Shown: in pieces, positions 1 to 7,685 of the stretch
Position numbering within the stretch: the stretch's first letter is position 1
How the letters are laid out: every line of letters begins with the position of its first letter
Translations under genes and position numbers: made by a program
Source of the DNA: Prevotellaceae bacterium UBA3646
GTDB lineage: Bacteria > Bacteroidota > Bacteroidia > Bacteroidales > Bacteroidaceae
Reading direction: 5' to 3'
Assembly: GCA_002373535.1 (NCBI GenBank)
Contig: DFKL01000044.1
Span: 1 to 25,044 of the forward strand
DNA length: 25,044 bases
The notes under the pieces: model-generated
The model's database searches: none
What the model was told of the DNA's origin: nothing
What the model saw: the letters and a program-made list of their open reading frames with translations, nothing else

Positions 1-37
1 AACTTTCGGGGTTCACTTCATTTGGACATATCCTCAT
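1..37 (-). CDS. Possible N-terminal fragment of next gene, cut by window edge
   Basis: An ATG at 37-35 opens a frame of 12 codons (MRICPNEVNPES) that runs off the left edge, 18 bp after the asnA stop. The short gap and same strand fit a second gene of an asnA transcript. The residues NPES could be the start of a uracil-DNA glycosylase (such proteins often carry an ESW-like stretch near the N-terminus), but 12 residues are far too few to identify a family. The frame may also be chance. Confidence 0.25.
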   Translation of the reverse strand, partial: MRICPNEVNPES

Positions 38-55
38 CTCTATCAGTCAGCCTTA

Positions 56-1093
56 TCAGATAAGCGTCATACCCGCCTCCTTGCATTCTCTGCGCATCTC
101 ATCTGGCCAGATGCTGGACTGCGTCTCTCCGATATGTGCCTTATGCAGCAGTATCATGCACAGGCGACTCTGCCCTATTCCGCCGCCGATACTGAGTGGC
201 AATGTTCCATTCAGGAGACGACGATGAAAATACAAGTTGCGACGCTCACCCTTTCCCTGGAGATCCAATTGTCGTTCCAAAGTCGCCTTGTCGACGCGTA
301 TTCCCATTGAGCTAAGCTCGATACTGCGTCCGAGGGTCGGATACCATATGAGCAGGTCTCCATTCAGGCCACGAAATCCGTCCTCGTTCGGTGTACTCCA
401 ATCATCATAGTCAGGCGCACGCATGTCATGCTCCTTACCGTCACTCAGTTTGCCTCCGATGCCAATAATAAATACTGCACCGTATTTCTTACATATCAGA
501 TCCTCTCGCTCCTTGGATGTCTTGCCTGGATACATGCGTACAAGTTCCTCACTATGGACAAAATGCACTTCCTCTGGAAGGAATGCCTCAAGCTGGGGAT
601 ATGTCTCGCATATAAAAAACTCAGTACGAAGTATGGCACCATAAATTTTTTCTACAATTCGACGAAGGAATGTAAGATTACGCTGTTCGGCAGTCATAGT
701 ACGTTCCCAGTCCCACTGGTCTACGTACAGCGAATGAATATTGTCCAGTTCCTCGTCCGCACGTATTGCGTTCATGTCGGTAATAATGCCGTATCCCGGC
801 TGAATGTCGTATTCTGCGAGAGTGACACGCTTCCATTTGGCCAGCGAATGTACAACCTCCGCAATACTCTCATTCATGTCCTTTATCGGAAAGGAAACCG
901 GACGCTCGATACCATTCAGATCATCGTTCAGACCTAAGCCGCGTAGCACAAACAGCGGAGCAGTAACCCGACGCAAACGCAGCTCCGCACTAAGACTGTG
1001 AAGAAAAAAATCCTTGATTTTCTTGATTGCAAGTTCTGTTTGCTTCAAGTCAAGCGAAGAACGATAATCTGCAGGTTTTAGTAATTTGCTCAT
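56..1093 (-). CDS. asnA: Aspartate-ammonia ligase (asparagine synthetase A)
   Basis: AsnA makes asparagine from aspartate, ammonia and ATP in the cytoplasm. The 345-residue protein has the length and features of the family, which shares the class II aminoacyl-tRNA synthetase fold: an N-terminal KQTELAIKKIKDFF helix, TAPLFV followed by GLNDDLNG, the VHSLAKWKR stretch, YVDQWDWE, and a C-terminal GGGIGQSRLCMILL that matches the ATP-binding motif 3 region. The start ATG (1093-1091) lies about 24 bp downstream of a TATCTTTG box. It is transcribed divergently from the OmpA-family gene, and no full-length neighbour is visible downstream. Nothing is unusual about length or key motifs, so the assignment is firm. 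Confidence 0.95.
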   Translation of the reverse strand: MSKLLKPADYRSSLDLKQTELAIKKIKDFFLHSLSAELRLRRVTAPLFVLRGLGLNDDLNGIERPVSFPIKDMNESIAEVVHSLAKWKRVTLAEYDIQPGYGIITDMNAIRADEELDNIHSLYVDQWDWERTMTAEQRNLTFLRRIVEKIYGAILRTEFFICETYPQLEAFLPEEVHFVHSEELVRMYPGKTSKEREDLICKKYGAVFIIGIGGKLSDGKEHDMRAPDYDDWSTPNEDGFRGLNGDLLIWYPTLGRSIELSSMGIRVDKATLERQLDLQGKGERRNLYFHRRLLNGTLPLSIGGGIGQSRLCMILLHKAHIGETQSSIWPDEMRRECKEAGMTLI

Positions 1094-1116
1094 TGTATTT
1101 TTTGTCTTTTTGGCAA

Positions 1117-1124
1117 CAAAGATA
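1117..1124 (-). promoter_or_regulatory. Putative -7 element of asnA promoter
   Basis: On the minus strand this reads TATCTTTG, matching the Bacteroidetes -7 consensus TAnnTTTG. It ends 23 bp before the asnA ATG, giving a leader of roughly 20 nt. I see no good TTTG at the -33 position, so this is a half-supported promoter. Confidence 0.5.
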
Positions 1125-1154
1125 GGGCTTTTCCATGAATTTTGTAAGTTTTGT

Positions 1155-1171
1155 GTATAAAAATTTTATAC
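1155..1171. repeat. 17-nt AT-rich perfect palindrome
   Basis: GTATAAAA, a single A, then TTTTATAC form perfect 8-bp arms. The palindrome lies in the divergent asnA/ompA-like intergenic region, just upstream of where the asnA -33 element would be and about 40 bp upstream of the other promoter's -33 box. It could be an operator or an AT-rich upstream element. At this base composition a chance palindrome is also possible. Confidence 0.4.
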
Positions 1172-1210
1172 TTTTGAAACGCTATTCAACAAAATATAAC
1201 ACCCAAATAT

Positions 1211-1241
1211 CTTGCTTGCATAGTATTTATTAGTACATTTG
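1211..1241 (+). promoter_or_regulatory. Promoter of the OmpA-family operon
   Basis: CTTG at 1211-1214 (one mismatch to the -33 TTTG), a 19-bp spacer, then TACATTTG at 1234-1241 (matches TAnnTTTG). The predicted start of transcription near 1245 would give a leader of about 36 nt before the ATG at 1281. This fits the Bacteroidetes housekeeping sigma factor. Confidence 0.65.
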
Positions 1242-1280
1242 CACAGCAAACCGAATACAAACCTTAACACATTATTCATT

Positions 1281-2135
1281 ATGAAGACAATCAAGTTTTT
1301 TTTAATAGCAGCATCTGCCATTCTGATTATGGACAGTTGTGCAAGCAAAAAAGATCTGGTTGCTGCACAAAGCAAACTGGAGACATGTCAGGGCGACAAC
1401 AACAATCTACAGATAGAACTGGCTAAATGTCAAGCACGGAATCAAGCGTTGGAAAACCAGATAGCAGAAAAGAATGCCGCAATTACAGAAATGAAGGAAG
1501 GCATGAAAGTCATGCAACAGACCTTGGACAACAGCATCAACCAAGGAGGTGCCAACATCAGCAAACTGGTTGACGAGATTAACTCAAGCAACAAGTACAT
1601 CAAGCAACTGATTGACGCAAAGAGCAAGAGCGACAGCCTCAACCTGGCACTCAGCAACAGGTTGACTCGCTCGCTGAGCAAAGAGGAGCTGAAGGACGTT
1701 GACGTACAGGTGCTGAAAGGAGTAGTATACATAAGCCTTAACGACAACATGCTGTACAAGAGCGGCAGCTATGAGATCAGCCCCGCTGCCGGCGAGACGC
1801 TTTCCAAGATCGCCAAGATCATAACAGACTATAGTGACTACGAAGTCCTTGTCGAGGGAAACACGGACAATGTACCCATAAGCAAGACCAACATTCGCAA
1901 CAACTGGGATCTGAGTGCCCTGCGTGCAAGCAGCGTAGTCCAGGAACTTCAGAACAAGTACAATGTCAACCCCAAGCGATTGAGTGCTGCCGGTCGTGGA
2001 GAGTATAACAACATTGCCGACAACGACACGGCCGAAGGACGTGCACGCAACCGCCGCACACAGATTATCATCACACCAAAGCTGGATCAATTCCTGGATT
2101 TGATCGATCAGGCGCCAACTGACGAAACCGAGTAA
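1281..2135 (+). CDS. OmpA-family peptidoglycan-binding lipoprotein
   Basis: A predicted 284-residue envelope protein. The start at 1281 was chosen because the signal sequence begins there (MKTIKFFLIAASAILIMDSC) and lies downstream of the promoter; an in-frame ATG at 1239 falls at the promoter itself. Cys20 is the likely lipidated residue, although the preceding MDS is not a classical lipobox. Residues about 22-130 are polar and heptad-like and probably coiled coil. Residues about 145-270 form an OmpA-like domain with EGNTDNVPISK, NWDLSALRAS, SAAGRGEY and ARNRRTQIII; the Asp of NTDN and the Arg pair are the expected diaminopimelate-binding positions. Known proteins of this design anchor the outer membrane to the cell wall. 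Its stop overlaps the next start (TAATG), so the two are translationally linked. Confidence 0.88.
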   Translation: MKTIKFFLIAASAILIMDSCASKKDLVAAQSKLETCQGDNNNLQIELAKCQARNQALENQIAEKNAAITEMKEGMKVMQQTLDNSINQGGANISKLVDEINSSNKYIKQLIDAKSKSDSLNLALSNRLTRSLSKEELKDVDVQVLKGVVYISLNDNMLYKSGSYEISPAAGETLSKIAKIITDYSDYEVLVEGNTDNVPISKTNIRNNWDLSALRASSVVQELQNKYNVNPKRLSAAGRGEYNNIADNDTAEGRARNRRTQIIITPKLDQFLDLIDQAPTDETE

Positions 2136-2668
2136 TGAAACGACTGCTCATACTGCTCCTGTCTGCTGCCGTCATAACAGGATGCAAGGACAAGACTGTC
2201 CGACAAGAAACGGTCGTAGAAAAACAAGAGACGAGGTTGTCGCGCAAGTTGCCGGACTTGCATACGACAGATACCTGCAATGTCGGCAGCCACAGATATG
2301 TTTACACCATAGACCGCATCTCAAACGACTCACTTGGGTATGTAATTGACGAATTTGGAGACAAGTTCAGCGCGACAAAACTTACGATAGGTGTCGTGCG
2401 GGACGGGAACTCCCTGTTCAGGCATACATTTACCAAGGATAGTTTCAAGAAGTATCTGGACGAGGATTTCCTTGACAACAGCATCGTAGACGGCTGCCGC
2501 TTTATCCGTATAGAAGAAGGCAATGTATATTTCGAACTGGCGGTCAGCTATCCTGACAGCGACATGAGCCAACCGTTTGTGTTAGTCATTGCGCCGGATG
2601 GGAGTTACAAAGTCTCAAAAGACGACAGTCTGTTTGATGAAGAAGAAACATACACAGATGGAGTATAA
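2135..2668 (+). CDS. DUF4738-like lipoprotein
   Basis: This 177-residue protein starts with a clear lipoprotein signal (MKRLLILLLSAAVITGC, lipidated Cys17). The rest is a soluble domain rich in Asp and aromatic residues, without a recognisable catalytic motif. Its overall pattern resembles DUF4738, a Bacteroidales family of unknown function; I assign this from memory and cannot align it here. The ATG shares its A with the stop of the upstream OmpA-family gene, and the gene overlaps the following HAD gene by 11 bp, so the three are almost certainly one transcript. A cell-envelope location is likely; a function cannot be given. Confidence 0.75.
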   Translation: MKRLLILLLSAAVITGCKDKTVRQETVVEKQETRLSRKLPDLHTTDTCNVGSHRYVYTIDRISNDSLGYVIDEFGDKFSATKLTIGVVRDGNSLFRHTFTKDSFKKYLDEDFLDNSIVDGCRFIRIEEGNVYFELAVSYPDSDMSQPFVLVIAPDGSYKVSKDDSLFDEEETYTDGV

Positions 2669-3386
2669 ATCAAGGAAGACACTTAACGAAAGACTTAACA
2701 GCACTGCTTTAAAGGCAGTGCTGTTTGATATGGATGGAGTGCTGTTTGACAGCATGAGGAACCACGCAGCAGCATGGATACAGGCAATGAAGCGTCACGA
2801 CCTGCCCATGACTGTCAAGGATGTATATATGAACGAGGGACGCACAGGAGAGGGAACTATCAACATCTTTTCACGACGCTGTCTGGGACGGGATGCAACG
2901 GAACAGGAGATTCAGGATATCTACAAGGAAAAGAGTGACATCTTCAACACACTGCCCGAAGCTCAGCCGATAGAAGGTGCGGCCGAAGTTCTGGATAACG
3001 TGCGCAAACGGGGCCTGATGCGCATTATTGTTACAGGCAGCGGCCAAGTTTCACTGCTGAAACGCCTTGACGAATCCTACCCTGGACATTTTACCGAAGA
3101 TACACTGGTGACAGCATTCGACGTAAAACACGGCAAGCCAAACCCGGAACCATACTTGAGGGGATTAGAAAAAGCAGGGCGGACCATTGGCCTTTCATCT
3201 CCGCTGCCTGCCAGTCAGGCAATAGTTATAGAAAATGCACCTTTGGGAGTACAGGCTGCCAAAGCCGCAGGAATATATTGCATCGCAGTCAACACAGGGC
3301 CTTTGGAAGACCAAGTCCTGTATGATGCCGGAGCAGATATAGTCCTGTCTGGAATGTCTGAGCTGGCAGATGAATTAGACACATAA
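2658..3386 (+). CDS. HAD-superfamily phosphatase (beta-phosphoglucomutase-like)
   Basis: A 242-residue cytoplasmic hydrolase or mutase of the HAD superfamily. Motif I is FDMDGVLFDS, with nucleophile Asp24 and acid/base Asp26. Motif II is the Thr in VTGSGQ (about residue 126). Motif III is Lys160 in HGKPNPEPYL. Motif IV is IENAPLGVQAAKAAG (192 onward). The helical cap between residues about 35 and 100 is that of subfamily I enzymes such as phosphoglycolate phosphatase and beta-phosphoglucomutase; the substrate cannot be read from the sequence. Motif IV has Glu-Asn where many relatives have two acids. I chose the ATG at 2658, which overlaps the upstream gene by 11 bp; an ATG at 2637 is the alternative. 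A perfect hairpin lies inside the first codons, and a long one follows the stop. Confidence 0.85.
   Translation: MEYKSRKTLNERLNSTALKAVLFDMDGVLFDSMRNHAAAWIQAMKRHDLPMTVKDVYMNEGRTGEGTINIFSRRCLGRDATEQEIQDIYKEKSDIFNTLPEAQPIEGAAEVLDNVRKRGLMRIIVTGSGQVSLLKRLDESYPGHFTEDTLVTAFDVKHGKPNPEPYLRGLEKAGRTIGLSSPLPASQAIVIENAPLGVQAAKAAGIYCIAVNTGPLEDQVLYDAGADIVLSGMSELADELDT
2697..2725 (+). other. Perfect 11-bp inverted repeat inside the HAD gene start
   Basis: Arms AACAGCACTGC (2697-2707) and GCAGTGCTGTT (2715-2725) pair perfectly around the 7-nt loop TTTAAAG, 39 bp after the start codon of the HAD gene. In RNA this is a stable hairpin near the initiation region. It could modulate translation or cause partial termination between the lipoproteins and the HAD enzyme, or be incidental to the coding sequence. 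Confidence 0.5.
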
Positions 3387-3390
3387 GCAT

Positions 3391-3441
3391 GCAAGACAGC
3401 AGAGGCCGGGAAATCAATCATCCCGGCCTCTGCTGTCTTGC
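3391..3441. terminator. Bidirectional hairpin between convergent HAD gene and pgi
   Basis: A perfect 21-bp stem (3391-3411 with 3421-3441) closes on a 9-nt loop, 4 bp after the HAD stop and 16 bp beyond the pgi stop. Its position between converging genes makes a shared terminator the natural reading. Neither side has the usual U tract directly after the stem: the plus side continues TACTAAAAAAG and the minus side ATGCTTATGTG. It may therefore act as an RNA 3'-end stabiliser or with a termination factor. Confidence 0.75.
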
Positions 3442-3457
3442 TACTAAAAAAGACCTT

Positions 3458-4792
3458 CTACAGACGTGCTTTTATTGCTTCTGAATCCTTCTCATAGCCA
3501 GGCTTACCCAGCAAGGCAAACATATTCTTCTTGTAAGCCTCGACTCCAGGCTGGTCAAAAGGATTGACATTGAGAAGAAGTCCGCTGATACCACATCCCT
3601 TCTCAAACATATATATCAACTGCCCGATATGGTACTCATCGATGCAGTCGATCGTAAACTTGATATTAGGAACCCCACCGTCGACATGAGCAAGCTGAGT
3701 CCCCAGCTCGGCCATTTTGTTAACCTCGTCCACACGTTTGCCTGCAAGGAAATTAAGACCGTCCAGATTCTCTTCGTCGGCAGGCACACGCAATTCATAA
3801 TTTGGTCGTGCCACGCTCAGTACAGTTTCAAATATCGTACGTTCACCATCCTGAATCCACTGCCCCATTGAATGCAAATCAGTAGTCAGATCCACACTGG
3901 CCGGGAATATACCCTTGCCGTCCTTACCTTCACTCTCTCCATAAAGCTGTTTCCACCATTCGCCTACATTATGCAGCTTAGGCTGATAATTCGCCAGGAT
4001 TTCAATCTTTTTCCCAGCCTGGTACAAAGCATTACGCGTTGCTGCATATAATGCCGCCGGATTCTGAAGGAATGGAATGTCAATAGCAGTCTGAGCCTCC
4101 ATATCCTGGGCTCCCTTGACCATTGCAGAAATATCAAAGCCTGCCACGGCCACAGGCAACAAACCGACCGGAGTCAGCACACTAAAACGCCCGCCGACAT
4201 TATCTGGGATTATGAATGACTTATAGCCCTCTTTGTCTGCCATCGTACGGGCAGCGCCACGCTTGGCATCAGTTACGGCGACTATCACCTTTCGTGCTTC
4301 GTCCTTACCGCGCTGCTCCTCGCACAACGTCTTCAAAAGGCGGAATGTCAAGGCTGTCTCTGTCGTCGTACCGCTTTTACTTATATTTATGATACCAAAG
4401 CGTACACCCTTGAGATACTCTATAAGCTCGCTCAAATAGTCCTCACCAATGTTGTTTCCTGCAAAAAGGATACGCGGGAACTTGCTATCCTGCAACCAGC
4501 CGAATGAGTTGCCCAATGCATCAATAACCATGCGTGCACCCAGATAGCTGCCTCCTATACCGGCGACAACGACAGCCTCACAGTTTTCCTGCAAAGTCTT
4601 TGCACATGCATTTATTTCATCAATGAACTCCGGTGTAATACTGCTCGGAAGATGCAGCCAGCCTAGAAAACCGTTACCGGGGCAAGTACCGTCCTCCAAT
4701 GCCTGCTGTGCTTCCGCAACCATACCCTCAAAGCCTTTGATTGCGGCATCACCGACGAATTGTGATGCCTTTGTAATGTCAAGTTTTACCAT
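3458..4792 (-). CDS. pgi: Glucose-6-phosphate isomerase
   Basis: Interconverts glucose 6-phosphate and fructose 6-phosphate in glycolysis and gluconeogenesis. The 444-residue length is that of the shorter bacterial form. Visible family features are VAGIGGSYLGARM (77-89), the phosphate-binding ISKSGTTTET (137-146), the PGI signature NVGGRFSVLTPVG (198-210) and a late HNVGEWWKQLYGESEGKDGK block. It is the last gene of the slyD-aroC-lysS-gpsA-pgi run, 26 bp after gpsA, and has no promoter of its own that I can see. It ends 16 bp before a long hairpin shared with the converging HAD gene. Confidence 0.96.
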   Translation of the reverse strand: MVKLDITKASQFVGDAAIKGFEGMVAEAQQALEDGTCPGNGFLGWLHLPSSITPEFIDEINACAKTLQENCEAVVVAGIGGSYLGARMVIDALGNSFGWLQDSKFPRILFAGNNIGEDYLSELIEYLKGVRFGIINISKSGTTTETALTFRLLKTLCEEQRGKDEARKVIVAVTDAKRGAARTMADKEGYKSFIIPDNVGGRFSVLTPVGLLPVAVAGFDISAMVKGAQDMEAQTAIDIPFLQNPAALYAATRNALYQAGKKIEILANYQPKLHNVGEWWKQLYGESEGKDGKGIFPASVDLTTDLHSMGQWIQDGERTIFETVLSVARPNYELRVPADEENLDGLNFLAGKRVDEVNKMAELGTQLAHVDGGVPNIKFTIDCIDEYHIGQLIYMFEKGCGISGLLLNVNPFDQPGVEAYKKNMFALLGKPGYEKDSEAIKARL

Positions 4793-4818
4793 TTCTATTT
4801 GTATCTTGATTTGTTTTG

Positions 4819-5814
4819 TTATCTGAAAGCCTCACTCAGAAGCCTTATTTCAATACCTGGGCTGATATGCTCATACAAGATGTTGTATACGGCATCCAAT
4901 ATAGGCATATTGACATGCAAATGGCGATTTATATCCTTCATGCACTTTGTTCCGAAGTATCCTTCGGCAATCATCTCCATTTCCAACTGAGCGCTCTTCA
5001 CGCTGTAGCCTTTGCCTATCATTGTGCCAAACACACGGTTTCGTGAGAAATTGCTATATCCGGTTACCAACAGGTCTCCCGTATACACGCTGTCTATTAT
5101 GCTGCGTTCGGCCATCGGGTATACCGTCTGCAGAAAACGCTGCATCTCCTGTGCAGCATTGGCCATAAGCACAGCCTGGAAATTATCCCCGTACTTAAGT
5201 CCGTGACATATACCGGATGCAATACTGTAAACGTTTTTCAGGACACTGGCATATTCAATGCCAATGACATCCTGACTGACCTTGGTCTTTACATACTCGC
5301 TGCTACCCAGGTGTGAAGCAAATACCTCTGCCTTTTGAATATCTGCACACCCTATAGTCAGATAAGTAAGCCGGTTCAGGGCTACCTCCTCGGCGTGGCT
5401 TGGACCTCCTATAACGGCAAGATTTTCGTCAGGAACGTTGTATATCTGATGAAAATACTCGCTACATATAAGATTCTCGTCAGGAACGATCCCCTTGATT
5501 GCCGTGACGATAAAATTATCACGCAAGCGATACTTCAGCTTCTTCAAGTGTCCCTTCAGATAGGGAGACGGAGTCACGAATACCAACGTATGGCAATTAG
5601 ACACCACCTCGTTGATGTCACTGGAGAAATGTATTCTGCTGATATCAAAGTGTACACTGGTCAGGTAAGCAGGATTATGTCCCAGACGCCTGAACTCCTC
5701 GATACGGTCTTCCCTGCGCTGGTACCACCATATCTCGTCTGTCTGCTCCAACAGCATCTTGGCTATGGCTGTTGCCCAGCTGCCGCCTCCCAGTACTGCA
5801 ATCTTTCCTATCAT
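4819..5814 (-). CDS. gpsA: Glycerol-3-phosphate dehydrogenase [NAD(P)+]
   Basis: Reduces dihydroxyacetone phosphate to sn-glycerol 3-phosphate, the backbone for phospholipids. From the ATG at 5814 the protein has 331 residues; a TTG two codons upstream is possible but less likely. The Rossmann motif is VLGGGSWATAIAK (7-19), with Ala in place of the commoner Gly after Trp. The conserved lysines are Lys107 in AIKGI and Lys193 in ASVLKNVYSIA, and GGPSHAEEVA (136-145) is the family signature. It lies 47 bp after lysS and 26 bp before pgi, consistent with co-transcription. A housekeeping role is expected. Confidence 0.95.
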   Translation of the reverse strand: MIGKIAVLGGGSWATAIAKMLLEQTDEIWWYQRREDRIEEFRRLGHNPAYLTSVHFDISRIHFSSDINEVVSNCHTLVFVTPSPYLKGHLKKLKYRLRDNFIVTAIKGIVPDENLICSEYFHQIYNVPDENLAVIGGPSHAEEVALNRLTYLTIGCADIQKAEVFASHLGSSEYVKTKVSQDVIGIEYASVLKNVYSIASGICHGLKYGDNFQAVLMANAAQEMQRFLQTVYPMAERSIIDSVYTGDLLVTGYSNFSRNRVFGTMIGKGYSVKSAQLEMEMIAEGYFGTKCMKDINRHLHVNMPILDAVYNILYEHISPGIEIRLLSEAFR

Positions 5815-5861
5815 AGTCAACTACACAATAAGCACTCAAGACATACTCAGACAAATCTGTC

Positions 5862-7637
5862 CTATACAGTCCATGTTGCAATTGTATCCTGGCTCGGTCT
5901 TTCTATTTGAAGCCTGTACTTCTTTATTACCTCTATAATCTGTTGTTGGATCTTGGCAGGAGAGACGCCTTGCAAAGTAGATACCAGATTGTATCCACAC
6001 TTGCGCAGGACAGGAATTATTTCAGAAGGAACGCCCTTCTCCATGAACACCTCGTCCTTATCTCGTGGTGCCCTGACCTCAGGTTTCATCTGAGGAAACA
6101 ACATTACCTCACCGATAGCAAACTTGCCTGTCATCAGCATTACGAGACGGTCAATGCCTATTCCTATGCCAAAGGTCGGAGGCATGCCATACTGCAATGC
6201 ACGGAGGAAATCCTTGTCTATAATCATAGCCTCGTCATCACCCTTTTCCGAAAGTCGCATCTGTTCCATGAAGCGTTCCTCCTGATCAATAGGGTCATTC
6301 AGCTCACTATAGGCATTTGCAAGCTCCTTGCCGTTCACCATCAGTTCAAAGCGCTCTGTCAGACCAGGTTTGCTGCGGTGCATCTTCGTTAGCGGCGACA
6401 TTTCTACGGGATAGTCCGTGATAAATGTAGGCTGGATGAAATCACCCTCGCAGGTCTCGCCGAATATTTCGTCTATCAACTTACCCTTACCCATAGTCTC
6501 GTCGACCTCTATGCCAAGCCTTACAGCCGTTTCACGAATCTCGTCCTCTGTCATTGGGTACAGGTCATATCCCGTCTTCTCTTTTATCGCATCCAGGATT
6601 GGAAGACGACGGAACGGAGCCTTGAATGAAATAATCCTGCCGTCAATCTCCACCTCCGGTTTTCCGTTAACGGCAGTACATATCTCCTCCAGCATCTTCT
6701 CAGTGAAATCCATACCCCAGTTCAGGTCCTTGTAGCTTATATACAACTCCATGCACGTAAATTCCGGGTTATGCGTCTTGTCCATACCCTCGTTACGGAA
6801 GTTCTTGCCAATCTCATACACACCCTCAAAGCCACCGACAATCAGACGCTTAAGGTACAATTCCGTTGCGATACGCATGTACATATCCTGATTAAGGGCG
6901 TTGAAGTGTGTCATGAACGGACGTGCACTTGCACCACCTGCAATACTCTGCAAGATCGGAGTCTCCACCTCGGTATATCCTGCAGTATCCAGGATATTAC
7001 GCATAGTGCGGACAATTGCGGCACGCTTAATGAACGTATCCTTGACACCCTTGTTCACTATCAAGTCTACATAACGCTGACGATAGCGCAGCTCAGGGTC
7101 GTCAAAACTGTCATATACATTACCGTCGACGTCGGTCTTCACTATTGGCAACGGCTTCAGGCTCTTGCTGAGCAGCTTCAGTTCCATACAATGTATGCTG
7201 ATCTCACCAGTCTTGGTACGGAACACATATCCCTTTACGCCTATAAAGTCACCCAGATCCAGGCATTTCTTGAAGACAACGTTGTAGAGGTCCTTGTTTT
7301 CCGTAGGACATATAGCGTCGCGCTGGACATATATCTGAATACGTCCCTTGCTGTCCTGTATCTCTGCAAATCCGGCCTTACCCATAATCCTGCGACCCAT
7401 CATACGTCCTGCGACACTGACTACGGGACTGTTTTCCGGAGAGGCCGCCTCACGCACATCGTTGCCGTCCTCGTCCTTGCCAATTACAGGCAGGTCGACA
7501 AACGACGCGACAATATCCGCGCTCCATGCCGTCACAGGGTATTCTGCTGCAGGATAAGGCTCAATACCCATATCGCGCAGTGTCTGAAGATTATTCCTGC
7601 GAACTATTTCCTGTTCGCTGAGTTCCAAAATATTCAT
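5862..7637 (-). CDS. lysS: Lysyl-tRNA synthetase, class II
   Basis: Charges tRNA-Lys with lysine using ATP. From the ATG at 7637 the protein has 591 residues; a TTG six codons upstream is ignored because MNILELSEQEIVRRNNL is a typical LysS N-terminus. An OB-fold anticodon domain (about 60-180) precedes the class II core: VETPILQSIAGGASARPF (motif 1 region), YEIGKNFRNEGMDKTHNPEF (motif 2) and FGIGIGIDRLVMLMTG (motif 3). After motif 3 there is a C-terminal extension of roughly 75 residues that E. coli LysS, at about 505 residues, lacks; longer LysS proteins are known in Bacteroidetes. It lies 48 bp after aroC and 47 bp before gpsA. Confidence 0.96.
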   Translation of the reverse strand: MNILELSEQEIVRRNNLQTLRDMGIEPYPAAEYPVTAWSADIVASFVDLPVIGKDEDGNDVREAASPENSPVVSVAGRMMGRRIMGKAGFAEIQDSKGRIQIYVQRDAICPTENKDLYNVVFKKCLDLGDFIGVKGYVFRTKTGEISIHCMELKLLSKSLKPLPIVKTDVDGNVYDSFDDPELRYRQRYVDLIVNKGVKDTFIKRAAIVRTMRNILDTAGYTEVETPILQSIAGGASARPFMTHFNALNQDMYMRIATELYLKRLIVGGFEGVYEIGKNFRNEGMDKTHNPEFTCMELYISYKDLNWGMDFTEKMLEEICTAVNGKPEVEIDGRIISFKAPFRRLPILDAIKEKTGYDLYPMTEDEIRETAVRLGIEVDETMGKGKLIDEIFGETCEGDFIQPTFITDYPVEMSPLTKMHRSKPGLTERFELMVNGKELANAYSELNDPIDQEERFMEQMRLSEKGDDEAMIIDKDFLRALQYGMPPTFGIGIGIDRLVMLMTGKFAIGEVMLFPQMKPEVRAPRDKDEVFMEKGVPSEIIPVLRKCGYNLVSTLQGVSPAKIQQQIIEVIKKYRLQIERPSQDTIATWTV

Positions 7638-7685
7638 TTTATTACAATTTTTCAATATCCTATGATAATTCCTGACTTTTAGGCA

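Noticed and set aside
6771..7682. Open frame of about 300 codons on the plus strand opposite lysS
   Set aside because: It lies wholly across lysS, has no family features, and the LysS motifs on the other strand are unambiguous.
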